A stretch of DNA of 64,000 bases, taken from positions 4,774,001 to 4,838,000 of the forward strand of contig NZ_CP017141.1 of assembly GCF_001721645.1 (NCBI RefSeq). Reading direction: 5' to 3'. Shown piece after piece: positions 26,619 to 35,243 of the stretch. The stretch comes from Pedobacter steynii. Its GTDB lineage: Bacteria; Bacteroidota; Bacteroidia; Sphingobacteriales; Sphingobacteriaceae. Both the position numbers and the translations under genes were made by a program. Every line of letters starts with the position of its first letter. Position 1 is the first letter of the stretch. A model generated the notes under the pieces. That model did not search any database. It was not told where the DNA came from and saw only the letters and a program-made list of their open reading frames with translations.

Positions 26619-27725
26619 ATGAATACTGACAGCTTATTCAGACCGTTTAGCCTGAAATCATTAAATATTAAGAACAGAATTGTAATGGCTCCGATGACGA
26701 GGTCATTTTCCCCAAATGGTATACCTGGTGCTAACGTTGCCACTTATTATCAAAAGAGAGCGGAGGGAGAGGTTGGACTGATCCTTTCAGAAGGGACTGT
26801 AATTGACCGTATCGCTTCTTCTAATGATGCCAATATTCCTCACTTTCATGGAGCAGCTGCTTTGTCGGGATGGGAAAATGTGATCAAAGACGTTCATTCG
26901 GCAGGAGGAAAAATGGGGCCGCAGATCTGGCATATGGGAATTATGGACAACCATCATTCGGGATGGGTGCCATCTGCACCATTTGAAGGTCCCTCAGGGC
27001 TAAACAGACCTGGTTTTAACAATGGAAATACCATGACTGAAAATGACATTACCGAGGCAATCCTGGCCTATGGACGTGCAGCAGCAGACGCAAAACGCCT
27101 TGGATTCGATACGGTTGAGATTCACGGTGCTCATGGTTACCTGATCGACCAGTTCTTTTGGGAAGGTACCAATTTACGTACAGATGGTTATGGTGGCAAG
27201 ACTTTGCCGGAACGGAGCCGTTTTGCAATTGAAGTGGTCAAAGAAGTGCGTAGACAGGTAGGAGATGATTTTGCAGTGATCCTTCGTTTATCACAATGGA
27301 AACCTGCTGACTATACCAATCAAATGGCCAAAACACCCGAAGAACTGGAGGCCTGGTTAAATCCTATGGCAGACGCAGGGGTGGATATTTTCCATTGTTC
27401 ACAACGTCGGTTCTGGGAGCCTGAATTTGAAGGCTCTGACCTCAACTTTGCCGGATGGGCTAAAAAGGTAAGCGGAAAAGCCACGATTACTGTGGGATCT
27501 GTTGGGCTAAGCGGAGAATTTTTAGGTGCTTTTGCTGGCGAAAGTTCTGAACCAAGCTCATTAGAAGAGTTAATGCGCCGTATGGATAGAGGAGATTTTG
27601 ACCTTGTAGCTGTTGGAAGACCATTGCTTTCAGATCCAAATTGGGTAAAGAAAATCAGAGAAGAACGTACCGGAGAATTAAAAGGCTTTACCAAAGCTGC
27701 ATTGAGTCAGCTGGTTTTAGATTAA
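26619..27725 (+). CDS. Old yellow enzyme family NADH:flavin oxidoreductase
   Basis: 368 residues, an FMN-binding TIM barrel. The first strand APMTRSF (residues 24-30) carries the FMN-contacting Thr27, and the substrate-binding pair H169/H172 and Tyr174 are seen in EIHGAHGYLIDQF, followed by TNLRTDGYGG and the C-terminal AVGRPLLSDPNWV phosphate-binding segment. These enzymes reduce activated C=C bonds, quinones, nitro compounds and nitrate esters with NAD(P)H. It is in an operon with the ArsR-type gene, an arrangement resembling electrophile-detoxification pairs such as NemR/NemA. A terminator follows. Confidence 0.92.
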   Translation: MNTDSLFRPFSLKSLNIKNRIVMAPMTRSFSPNGIPGANVATYYQKRAEGEVGLILSEGTVIDRIASSNDANIPHFHGAAALSGWENVIKDVHSAGGKMGPQIWHMGIMDNHHSGWVPSAPFEGPSGLNRPGFNNGNTMTENDITEAILAYGRAAADAKRLGFDTVEIHGAHGYLIDQFFWEGTNLRTDGYGGKTLPERSRFAIEVVKEVRRQVGDDFAVILRLSQWKPADYTNQMAKTPEELEAWLNPMADAGVDIFHCSQRRFWEPEFEGSDLNFAGWAKKVSGKATITVGSVGLSGEFLGAFAGESSEPSSLEELMRRMDRGDFDLVAVGRPLLSDPNWVKKIREERTGELKGFTKAALSQLVLD

Positions 27726-27748
27726 TCAGATATTATACTTTACCATAT

Positions 27749-27778
27749 AAGGCCGGTATTTTAATACCGGCCTTTCTA
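27749..27778. terminator. Bidirectional intrinsic terminator
   Basis: A perfect 12-base stem, AAGGCCGGTATT and AATACCGGCCTT, with a two-base loop lies between the old yellow enzyme gene and the convergent 84-residue gene. Confidence 0.85.
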
Positions 27779-27782
27779 TTGC

Positions 27783-28037
27783 TTATTCGTTTTTACTTAA
27801 AAAGTCGTCAATCTGTTTACCAATCTGATCCACAACTTCCTGTGGATGTTCGGTTTCATTGCCTCCGGATTCATACCAACCATTATCATCTCTGATGAGA
27901 TAAAGGTAAAAGTCTGAACCACCAGTCTGGTTTTTAAAATGATAAGTTTTATCATCAGAAGTTGTTACCGGACCCTTCACAATTCTACCCCCAGATACCT
28001 TAGCCTGAGCATCTAATAAATGCCTTTTTACACCCAT
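27783..28037 (-). CDS. Small cytoplasmic protein of unknown function
   Basis: 84 residues from ATG at 28037. It is highly charged, with a central beta-rich part (KTYHFKNQTGGSDFYLYLIRD) and a C-terminal amphipathic helix (EVVDQIGKQIDDFLSKN). No signal, no Cys and no known motif are visible. The codon usage and compact fold-like pattern support a real gene, and it ends at the shared terminator. I do not recognise a family. Confidence 0.6.
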   Translation of the reverse strand: MGVKRHLLDAQAKVSGGRIVKGPVTTSDDKTYHFKNQTGGSDFYLYLIRDDNGWYESGGNETEHPQEVVDQIGKQIDDFLSKNE

Positions 28038-28178
28038 GTTTTTTTACCAAAATAGGTATAATAACTGGCAATACCCCTTTTTAAGCCGGGGAAATAACAG
28101 GGTTGAATTTTATTGGAAATTTAAATCTTTAAAATAATGTTATTATTTTGGGCAAACACACGAATTAAAGATCAGAAT

Positions 28179-28886
28179 ATGCGTATTTCCTTCTTTTTAC
28201 TAGCGATGCTATGCAGTTTAAGTCAAATTGCCATTGCCCAGGTTCAACATCAAAATACGGGCTGGTTGTTTCTTTTGAATAATAACAAAATCAATAAAAA
28301 ATGGGGAACTCATCTCGACATACAATTGAGGTCCTCGGATCAGTTTTCTCAATTGAGAAATTTGATGTTCAGACCAGGGCTTACCTATTTTATCAATGAT
28401 AAAAGTGATGTAACACTGGGATATTTACTGAATGAAACCTTTGTCGATCAGGTTGGCAGAAAAGACCTGCGGCTTACCGAGCATCGGATATGGCAGCAAT
28501 ACATTTATAAGCATAAAATCAGTACGGTTAATATAAGTCACAGGTTCCGCCTGGAGCAAAGGTTCATGGAACAGAATGGTGCTGAAGATTTGTTTGCACA
28601 AAGGTTCAGGTACTTTTTCCGGACAATCCTTCCGCTGGCGAAAGGAAAACAAAATTTTGATCAGGGATTTTTTGCTGCTTTACAGAACGAACTTTTTTTT
28701 AATGTTCAGCAAAAGGACAAACTGAATGGTCATTTTTTTGATCAGAACAGGGCATATCTCGCGGGCGGATACCGTTTTAGTAAAAAACTGGACCTGGAGG
28801 CTGGTTATTTAAATCAGACGGTAAAGGGAGCAGGCAGTAATTCTATGAACCATGCGATTCAGCTTGCCTTGTATACCAGATTTTAA
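28179..28886 (+). CDS. DUF2490-type outer membrane protein
   Basis: 235 residues from the ATG at 28179, which directly begins a signal peptide (MRISFFLLAMLCSLSQIAIAQ); an in-frame ATG 42 bases earlier would place extra residues before it. The mature part consists of alternating strands (TGWLFLLNNNKINKKWGTHL, IWQQYIYKHKISTVNISHRF) ending in LALYTRF with a terminal Phe, as in outer membrane barrels. DUF2490 proteins occur widely in Bacteroidota without known role. It is convergent with the DegT-like gene. Confidence 0.75.
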   Translation: MRISFFLLAMLCSLSQIAIAQVQHQNTGWLFLLNNNKINKKWGTHLDIQLRSSDQFSQLRNLMFRPGLTYFINDKSDVTLGYLLNETFVDQVGRKDLRLTEHRIWQQYIYKHKISTVNISHRFRLEQRFMEQNGAEDLFAQRFRYFFRTILPLAKGKQNFDQGFFAALQNELFFNVQQKDKLNGHFFDQNRAYLAGGYRFSKKLDLEAGYLNQTVKGAGSNSMNHAIQLALYTRF

Positions 28887-28895
28887 CGGGAAACA

Positions 28896-30071
28896 TTAAG
28901 GAAGCTTTTCCCGGATCAGGCGGCCTAGTTCAGTACGTTCTCTGGAACTCATGGAAGTATCCATAGGAAGATAAACGAGTGATGTCAGCGAGAGTTGATC
29001 TGGGTTTTCCTGTATCCTTACTGAATTGGGAAGCCTGACGAGGCTGGATGCTTTAGCGGTTGCATCATAACCATTTGCACGCAGGTGTCTGATCATCTCT
29101 TCCGGATACCGGCACTCAATGGGAATCACCCAATTGGTATTGAGCAGATTTGAGCAGCCAATTTGTATCTCTTTAGGAAGATCTGCCAAAACATCCCGGA
29201 AAAGTTTTTGTCTTGAGGAAAACTGAACTTCCTTAAATCCGTTTAACCTTTTTTCCAGTAGCAGTTGATTTGGTTTGCAAGGCCTGTACCTGATTTTCTT
29301 TAAGGGATCATTTCCCGGAAACCCCCGGGTAAAGGAAGAGAGTAACTGATCAAAATCTTTTCCTCCGGTACTCATTATTTTGTAAAAGAAAGTATAACAT
29401 ATTCTTCTGCTGAGTAAGCTGATGAGCATGGCCTTAATCAGTTTTTTTAAATAAATGCTGACTTTTTGTATCGGCAATTGATTGTTCAATGTATTGACCC
29501 GGCTATAAAGTTCATGATCATTTATCTGGATAACCGCCCCGGTAATGGCAGTATTCGTTTTGATCATTCCAAAGCTATACATCAGGACATCTGACTTTGG
29601 ATGCCCTTTGTAGCCGTTGCCTCGAAATGCCTGGGCACAGTCTTCCAGAAGAATCAATTGATGCTTATTTGCGATTTCCTGTATCTGATTTAATGGAGTA
29701 ATTCCCCCAAAGAGATGGGTAATGAGGATCGCCTTAGTTGCAGGCCCGATAGCTGCTTCTATTTCCTCCGGATTAATCTGCAGGCTATATTTATTCAATG
29801 ATAGTGGAACGGCAATTAACTGATGGGCAGAGATGATATTAAACATATCCGGGATGTTGATGTCAGTCACCAGAATTTCTGTTCCTGGAGGGAAATTTAA
29901 GGCCTTGAGAACCAGGTCGAAACCCGTTCTGACAGAAAGGGTGATGAGCTTAGGTGTTTTTTCTACCGGGCTTTTATGAATTGGGTCGGGAAAGAGGCCG
30001 GCTGAAAAGCAGTACCTGATGCCCATAAGAATATTGGAAAATGGGATGTCTAATTTACCTCTCGGGATCAT
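28896..30071 (-). CDS. DegT/DnrJ/EryC1/StrS family PLP-dependent aminotransferase-like protein
   Basis: 391 residues with an aspartate aminotransferase-type fold. The PLP Lys is present as K171 in SFGMIKTNTAITGAV, and the pyridine-binding acid as D144 in EDCAQAF. The region around residues 195-260 is atypical and rich in basic and aromatic residues, so the protein is a divergent member. DegT enzymes usually transfer an amino group to nucleotide-linked keto sugars. No other sugar genes are next to it, so its substrate is open. It is divergent from the PAP2 gene with a 53-base gap. Confidence 0.75.
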   Translation of the reverse strand: MIPRGKLDIPFSNILMGIRYCFSAGLFPDPIHKSPVEKTPKLITLSVRTGFDLVLKALNFPPGTEILVTDINIPDMFNIISAHQLIAVPLSLNKYSLQINPEEIEAAIGPATKAILITHLFGGITPLNQIQEIANKHQLILLEDCAQAFRGNGYKGHPKSDVLMYSFGMIKTNTAITGAVIQINDHELYSRVNTLNNQLPIQKVSIYLKKLIKAMLISLLSRRICYTFFYKIMSTGGKDFDQLLSSFTRGFPGNDPLKKIRYRPCKPNQLLLEKRLNGFKEVQFSSRQKLFRDVLADLPKEIQIGCSNLLNTNWVIPIECRYPEEMIRHLRANGYDATAKASSLVRLPNSVRIQENPDQLSLTSLVYLPMDTSMSSRERTELGRLIREKLP

Positions 30072-30124
30072 TTCTGGTTTTGCGCTAAGGTAGGTTTAAA
30101 TAAAATAAAATGTAAATTTACCGC

Positions 30125-30742
30125 ATGAACACCAGAAGAATCATATTTATCAAGTATATATTAATTGTTCAATTGAGTTTATCTTTCGTCTTGCCTGTTC
30201 GTGTTTTCGGACAGCATGCCTTGCAGCGGCTGGACGATAGAATTCTGATTAACCTTTCAGAAAACAGGACCCCGGAACGTACTGGTTTTTTTATGTTCCT
30301 GTCTAAACATAATGATGTGGTGAATGTTGGTGTTCCTGTAGGTTTATTAGCAGCAGGAGTAATTACGAACGATAAAGCTATGCGTCAGAATGCTTTGTAT
30401 GTGGCCAGCAGTTCTGCAGTAAATGTATTGGCGACCCTGATTCTTAAAAAGGTCATTAAACGACCAAGACCATTTAACGGATTGGTTAAAATAAATGCAG
30501 TTTACCAGCCGTCTCATTATTCTTTTCCCTCCGGGCATACTTCCACAGCTTTTACTACCGCTACGGCTTTATCTCACGCTTATCCAAAATGGTATGTAGT
30601 TGCCCCGGCTTTTTTATGGGCAGGATCGGTCAGTTTTTCCCGTTTGTATCTGGGGGTACATTATCCTACAGATGTGGCTGCAGGTGCATTGCTCGGAACC
30701 GGATCTGCATTTTCTATGGGTTTTTTACGCCCTGATAAATAG
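30125..30742 (+). CDS. PAP2-type membrane phosphatase
   Basis: 205 residues with an N-terminal signal or membrane helix (residues 10-28). All three motifs of the PAP2 superfamily are intact: K108-x6-R115-P116, PSGH (135-138) and S172-R173-x5-H179-x3-D183 in SRLYLGVHYPTD. Such enzymes dephosphorylate lipids such as undecaprenyl pyrophosphate, phosphatidate or lipid A at the periplasmic face. The gene has no cotranscribed neighbour and ends at a terminator. Confidence 0.9.
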   Translation: MNTRRIIFIKYILIVQLSLSFVLPVRVFGQHALQRLDDRILINLSENRTPERTGFFMFLSKHNDVVNVGVPVGLLAAGVITNDKAMRQNALYVASSSAVNVLATLILKKVIKRPRPFNGLVKINAVYQPSHYSFPSGHTSTAFTTATALSHAYPKWYVVAPAFLWAGSVSFSRLYLGVHYPTDVAAGALLGTGSAFSMGFLRPDK

Positions 30743-30755
30743 CATGACCTGAAAT

Positions 30756-30797
30756 AAAAAGGCCGGCTGTCCAAATTAAGGAAGCCGGCCTTTTTAT
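30756..30797. terminator. Bidirectional intrinsic terminator
   Basis: AAAAAGGCCGGCT pairs with AGCCGGCCTTTTT around a 14-15 base loop, between convergent PAP2 and M48 genes. Both outer flanks are A or T runs. Confidence 0.8.
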
Positions 30798-30806
30798 TTC
30801 AGTGTT

Positions 30807-31589
30807 TTAGTTTCCTTTCACGAGGCCATCTTTTTTAGCTTTTTTCTCTACTGTTTCAGCGCGGGCGCCACTGTCAGGATGTGAACTCATCATCTTTTGC
30901 ATGGTGCTTTTTTTATCACCACTACCTAATGCCTGTAGCTTTTTAAAGGCACTGGCCATTGCCATGACATCATAATTGTGCTTTTTAAGGAAATCATAGC
31001 CAAAGTCATCTGCTTCTGATTCCTGCTTGCGACTGTAGCTGGATTCCATAATTGCATTGGCAAGGTCGCCCAATTGGCTTTGCGACAATGTGTTGGCTAC
31101 TCCGGATTGAGAAGAGGCTGCATCAGAAATTGCGGCACGTTTAAAGGCTGCGCGCATGGCGTCACGGCTATCATGATTTTTAACATGACCTATTTCGTGA
31201 CCAATGATGGCTAATAATTCTTCATCAGTCATCTTATCCATCAGGGCAGAGAATACACGTACACTTCCATCAGCACAGGCAAAGGCATTGATGTCGACTA
31301 CTTTATATACTTTATAATTCAGGTTTAACCCTTCCTCGTTTTTATGTTTATCGAAAATTTTGTTCAGTCTGACCGTGTAGGCATCTTTAGGTCCAGCAAC
31401 AGTATTGTGTGCGTCCATCCAGTCTACAGCCTCCTTCGCTAATTTAGCAGCCTCTTCATCACTGAATGTGGCTGCCTTAACTCCTTTACCCACAGCACCA
31501 ACGGCCTTGCTGTTTAGTTTAAATTGCGCAGATGCAGTGCTTAACGCGGCAGCAAATACCAGAGTGGTAAGGATTGTTTTCTTCATCAT
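30807..31589 (-). CDS. Periplasmic M48 family metalloprotease (YcaL/LoiP-like)
   Basis: 260 residues with a signal peptide ending near residue 22 (AALSTASAQF). The zinc site HEIGH is at residues 131-135 and the third-ligand region ESEAD at 190-194, the standard M48 arrangement, followed by SSHPDSGARAE, a conserved substrate-side motif. Small secreted M48 peptidases degrade misfolded outer membrane or periplasmic proteins. There is no lipobox, so it should be soluble. Two adjacent ATG codons exist; either gives the same signal peptide. Confidence 0.9.
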   Translation of the reverse strand: MMKKTILTTLVFAAALSTASAQFKLNSKAVGAVGKGVKAATFSDEEAAKLAKEAVDWMDAHNTVAGPKDAYTVRLNKIFDKHKNEEGLNLNYKVYKVVDINAFACADGSVRVFSALMDKMTDEELLAIIGHEIGHVKNHDSRDAMRAAFKRAAISDAASSQSGVANTLSQSQLGDLANAIMESSYSRKQESEADDFGYDFLKKHNYDVMAMASAFKKLQALGSGDKKSTMQKMMSSHPDSGARAETVEKKAKKDGLVKGN

Positions 31590-31808
31590 AGGTTTTGTTT
31601 TTGTTTCTAATTATTTATTAAGACAAATATCGCTTTTTGAAATCATTTTAAAATAAATCTCTTTATTTATTGTCAAAAAAATTATTTCAATTTGTGCTGT
31701 TGATAGAAAACTCAGGATTGGAGTTTGTTGGAAGTAAATTTTCGGATTATAGGCATGATTTATGATTTGTCCATCACTGTAGATATGATTCCAGTTTGAA
31801 CCAGCGAT

Positions 31809-32120
31809 ATGACCATAACCGTAGTCCCAATTATAGAACCGGATGTTAAACCGGCAGCTCCTTTAGCTAAAGTGATGACTGAAAGACTGAGCCGCCTGGC
31901 CAGGGAACTTCAGGATGAGCATTTAAAAGATTTAGATCATATGGAACCGCTTTTTGAGGATGTGGTAATTTATATCAGTTACAATAGTAAATATACCATT
32001 CGCTGGAAGATCGTTAATGACGTGCCTGAGCACGCCATTACTGAGGTTGGTGCCAAATGTGATAAACTCGGTTATATCCGTTGGAAAACAGCAAGCCTGA
32101 ATTCTTTCAATAGAAAGTAA
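31809..32120 (+). CDS. Hypothetical 103-residue cytoplasmic protein
   Basis: 103 residues without a signal peptide. It has a helix (PLAKVMTERLSRLARELQDEH) followed by a strand-rich half (VVIYISYNSKYTIRWKIVND, GYIRWKTASL). I recognise no family. It lies between an upstream gap of 219 bases and the convergent aminotransferase gene, and its codon usage resembles its neighbours. Confidence 0.6.
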   Translation: MTITVVPIIEPDVKPAAPLAKVMTERLSRLARELQDEHLKDLDHMEPLFEDVVIYISYNSKYTIRWKIVNDVPEHAITEVGAKCDKLGYIRWKTASLNSFNRK

Positions 32121-32136
32121 TATCGGGAAAACCCGG

Positions 32137-33234
32137 CTATTTAAATTGATTCAATAAGGCTATGACCTGTAAAATCTGATTTTCATCATTTGCATACGAA
32201 CAGGGAAGACTTAAAGTAGTGCTGTGTATCTCTTCTGAAATCGGATAGGAGTGACCATTCATCTCTTTCAGTGCTTTTTGATGATGAGGGGCAACGGGAT
32301 AATGAATTTCTGTGAGAACCTGATTTTCCAGGAGATATGCCTTCAGTCTGTCTCGTTCCGGATGCCTGATATTGAAGATATGATATACGTTGTCGAAGCT
32401 TTCGGCTACCACAGGCTTAATAAAATTATTTGACAAATGCTCCAGGTACAAGGAAGCTAGCTTTTTCTTATGCGAATTGATCTGATCAAGAAAAGGGAGT
32501 TTTACCCGCAGAAAACCTGCCTGTAGTTCATCCAGTCTGGAATTATAGCCTACAATGCCGTTATGGTACTTCTTTTCAGAACCGTAATTTCTGAGTTGCT
32601 TTAGCTGGATATAATCCGCTTCAGATTTGCAGATCACTGCTCCTGCGTCTCCAAGTGCACCAAGGTTTTTGGTCGGATAAAAACTAAAGGCACCAAAATC
32701 TCCAAATGTGCCTGCAAGTTTTCCTTTATAGGTAGCACCATGTGCCTGTGCGCAATCTTCAATCAGTTTCAGCTGCCTTTCCTCCACAATGGAAAGTATG
32801 GGATCCATATCACAACATTGTCCGTACAAATGTACCACCATGATCGCTACTGTACGATCGGTAATTGCCGCATTGATTTGTTTTGGATCAATATTGTAAG
32901 TGTTGAGGTCAGGTTCTACAAACACAGGAACCAGATCACAATGTAAAATGGATAAAATAGTAGCAATATAGGTATTGGAAGGTACAATGACTTCGTCTCC
33001 TTTTTTGAAAGCACAACACTTTAAGGAGAGTATCAATGCATCCAATCCATTTGCTACTCCGGCAACATACTCCTGTTGGTGATAATCTCCAAATTCCCGC
33101 TCAAACAGCGCAACTTCTTCTCCAAGAATGTACCAGCCCCTGGAAAGGAAACTGGCAAATTTTTGCGTAAATAAAGTTTCAAAAGGTTCATTAAGTTTTT
33201 TTAAATTCTCATATGGAATCGGGGTAGGGCTCAT
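32137..33234 (-). CDS. FdtB/QdtB-like nucleotide-sugar 3-aminotransferase (DegT family)
   Basis: 365 residues from the ATG at 33234; the frame extends to a TTG at 33255 but the ATG is preferred. The PLP Lys is K189 in SFYPTKNLGALGDAGAV and the acid is D160 in EDCAQAHGA. The start overlaps the stop of the upstream FdtA-like gene by 26 bases. FdtB enzymes aminate dTDP-3-keto-6-deoxyhexose at C3 to give dTDP-Fuc3N or Qui3N for lipopolysaccharide, S-layer or capsule glycans. The neighbouring 3,4-ketoisomerase makes this substrate, so the assignment rests on both sequence and context. Confidence 0.87.
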   Translation of the reverse strand: MSPTPIPYENLKKLNEPFETLFTQKFASFLSRGWYILGEEVALFEREFGDYHQQEYVAGVANGLDALILSLKCCAFKKGDEVIVPSNTYIATILSILHCDLVPVFVEPDLNTYNIDPKQINAAITDRTVAIMVVHLYGQCCDMDPILSIVEERQLKLIEDCAQAHGATYKGKLAGTFGDFGAFSFYPTKNLGALGDAGAVICKSEADYIQLKQLRNYGSEKKYHNGIVGYNSRLDELQAGFLRVKLPFLDQINSHKKKLASLYLEHLSNNFIKPVVAESFDNVYHIFNIRHPERDRLKAYLLENQVLTEIHYPVAPHHQKALKEMNGHSYPISEEIHSTTLSLPCSYANDENQILQVIALLNQFK

Positions 33235-33583
33235 AAATGTAGTCTTTGGGATCAAATGGGGTTGAGGCTAAAACAAGTAATATGGCGTCTGCAGAAAAAT
33301 CATGCATAACATGCCAGTCTTCGGGCTCTAAAATCAAACATTTATCTGGGGTATCCAAATCGAATACCTCAGTTTTTTTACTGTCGTTATTGGTGATTTT
33401 GCAAGAGCCCTGAATACAGATGGCAGCCTGATGTGTATTGTGGTGTCGGTGTCCTCCACGGTCAGAATCATCAACGGCATAAATATAAAATAAGCGTTTG
33501 ATGTCAAAGTCGACTACCCTGTCGAGGACTGTTAATATCCCTCTGGTATCTTTGAAGGTTTTTAAATTGATAATATGAGCCAT
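33209..33583 (-). CDS. FdtA/QdtA-type dTDP-4-keto-6-deoxyglucose 3,4-ketoisomerase
   Basis: 124 residues, a single cupin. The motif DRGGHRHHNTH has H45 and H47 at the place of the catalytic His pair of FdtA, and the opening FKDTRGILTVLD and the strand LFYIYAVDDSDRG are typical. The enzyme moves the keto group from C4 to C3 of dTDP-4-keto-6-deoxyglucose. It is followed by the aminotransferase gene with overlap and preceded by a glycosyltransferase with a 14-base gap, so the three form one operon. FdtA and QdtA differ in product stereochemistry, which I cannot decide here. Confidence 0.88.
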   Translation of the reverse strand: MAHIINLKTFKDTRGILTVLDRVVDFDIKRLFYIYAVDDSDRGGHRHHNTHQAAICIQGSCKITNNDSKKTEVFDLDTPDKCLILEPEDWHVMHDFSADAILLVLASTPFDPKDYIYEPYPDSI

Positions 33584-33597
33584 GCGCTTATATGCTG

Positions 33598-34443
33598 TTA
33601 AATTAAAAGTTTATGATCTATCAGGTTCATTAATCTGCTACTTTGGGGTGCTTTTACTTTTCTTATAAACAAAGCCTCTGACTGTTTAATCGGGGCAAAG
33701 TCATTTTCATCCAGGATCTTGGGATGTGCCCCCCCGCGCGACCAGTCAATATACCTGTAATTGTTGTTAATAATACGTTCTTTAAAAGGAGAATCCATCA
33801 GGATGGTATGAAAGACAAATTCATCTGTTCCCCAACATAGAGAAAAAAACTTTTGTAGTTTTCTATCCTTTTCCACCCGTTTTACAACGAACATCGCTGC
33901 CTCAGGACTCAGCATCCAGAACATAGATCTTCCGTAAGGATGCAGGTTATGAGGGAGTTTTCTTTTGGGCATGATAAAGTTGATCACTTTTTCGATGGTG
34001 TATCTTCCTTTAAAGGTATAATCTGCAAGGAAGTAATTCTCCATTCTGATCAGGCCTTCCTGCCATTCATTTCTGATGTCTTCAAGGTGAATCAGTTCTT
34101 TTCCGATATTTTGTCTGAGTACCTCTGCAATCAGGGCTGCCGGTTTTATCGGATAGTCCTGTCCGCTCATGAGGTTGATGAAGTCGTACTTTACACCGCT
34201 GCCAACCAATTCTTTGATGCTGGAAAATATTGCTTTTACTGTAGAAAAACCTGCCCATGTAACCTTTACCCGGTTTTTTATAAAATAGACATTAGGTAGG
34301 GCTTCTATAAAAAGAAAGGGTTCAATATCAGATTTTTTGTCAACGTGAATGTAAAAATCAAAATCCTCATGAACCATATTTTTAATCATTCGTTCTGTTT
34401 GCTCAGGATCGTTATAAGTTAAGATCAGATTGGCTACGCGCAT
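33598..34443 (-). CDS. GT14-type (core-2/I-branching-like) glycosyltransferase
   Basis: 281 residues from the ATG at 34443; the frame extends to a TTG at 34470, but the protein proper begins with RVANLILTYNDPEQ. Family features are HVDKKSDIEPF, VKVTWAGFSTVKA, the acceptor region NLMSGQDYPIKP and the late WGTDEFVFHTIL with its acidic catalytic residues. Bacterial GT14 members add GlcNAc, xylose or related sugars to surface glycans. It is the first gene of the operon with fdtA- and fdtB-like genes, so it probably builds a glycan containing the 3-amino sugar. Confidence 0.85.
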   Translation of the reverse strand: MRVANLILTYNDPEQTERMIKNMVHEDFDFYIHVDKKSDIEPFLFIEALPNVYFIKNRVKVTWAGFSTVKAIFSSIKELVGSGVKYDFINLMSGQDYPIKPAALIAEVLRQNIGKELIHLEDIRNEWQEGLIRMENYFLADYTFKGRYTIEKVINFIMPKRKLPHNLHPYGRSMFWMLSPEAAMFVVKRVEKDRKLQKFFSLCWGTDEFVFHTILMDSPFKERIINNNYRYIDWSRGGAHPKILDENDFAPIKQSEALFIRKVKAPQSSRLMNLIDHKLLI

Positions 34444-34674
34444 AAGCAGCTTAAAATTCCAGGTTTGCAATTTATTAATAATTATAGATTAAAAATCCAT
34501 AATACGTTTGTTTTTGGCCAATTGGCTGACTGACAGCTTCAAAATCGAGGCCAATTTTGCTGCTTTTTTCACTTTAACCACATTATTACTGCTGACACTA
34601 TTTTCGTAACTAATTCGTTTTAATGTTTAATCATCGGATAAAAATTTATATTTTTAACAAACACAAACGCATAA

Positions 34675-35205
34675 ATGAAAATTCTAAGAAACCCTACACT
34701 AATCGTCGCGATTGGGCTGTTGACCCTTTCGATGCAGGCTTGTAAAACGAAAAAATTAGCCGCAAAACCAGCTCCTCCTGTAGAGACTAAGGCTCCTCCG
34801 GTAGAAGAGAAACAACCTGAAAAACCTCCTGTAGAAGAGAAGGTGACCCCGGCACCCGAAGAGAAAGCCAACTTTAACTTCAGCAATGTTCAGTTCGAGT
34901 TTAACTCTGATGTTTTAAAGACTGCTTCTTTTGAAATTCTGGATCAGGTAGTAAGAGAAATGAAAAAAGAGCCATCAGCAAAGTTGACTTTAAATGGTCA
35001 TTCTTCAGCTGAAGGTACCCCGGAACACAACATGTCTTTATCAGTAGATAGAGCAAACTCTGTAAAATCTTATCTGGTAAATGCGGGTATTAATGGTGCT
35101 AACCTGATGATTAAAGGTCATGGTGCTACCAGCCCGATTACTTCCAATACGACAGAAGAAGGAAAAGCTTTAAACCGTCGTGTTGAGTTTAAAGTGAATC
35201 CATAA
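34675..35205 (+). CDS. OmpA-family peptidoglycan-binding lipoprotein
   Basis: 176 residues. A lipoprotein signal (IVAIGLLTLSMQAC, Cys near residue 23) is followed by a Pro/Glu/Lys-rich linker with repeats of the form PPVE(E/T)K (about residues 32-65) and a C-terminal OmpA domain (70-176). The domain contains FEFNSDVL, LNGHSSAEGTPEHNMSLSVDRA, and NRRVEFKV, the standard peptidoglycan-binding sequence with the conserved Asp and Arg. It is Pal-like, tethering the outer membrane to the wall. The linker repeats are also visible at DNA level as a repeated CCTCCTGTAGAAGAGAA-like segment. Confidence 0.9.
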   Translation: MKILRNPTLIVAIGLLTLSMQACKTKKLAAKPAPPVETKAPPVEEKQPEKPPVEEKVTPAPEEKANFNFSNVQFEFNSDVLKTASFEILDQVVREMKKEPSAKLTLNGHSSAEGTPEHNMSLSVDRANSVKSYLVNAGINGANLMIKGHGATSPITSNTTEEGKALNRRVEFKVNP

Positions 35206-35243
35206 AGGATTGATTTAATGAAATAAGGGAAGGAGAGTGGAGG

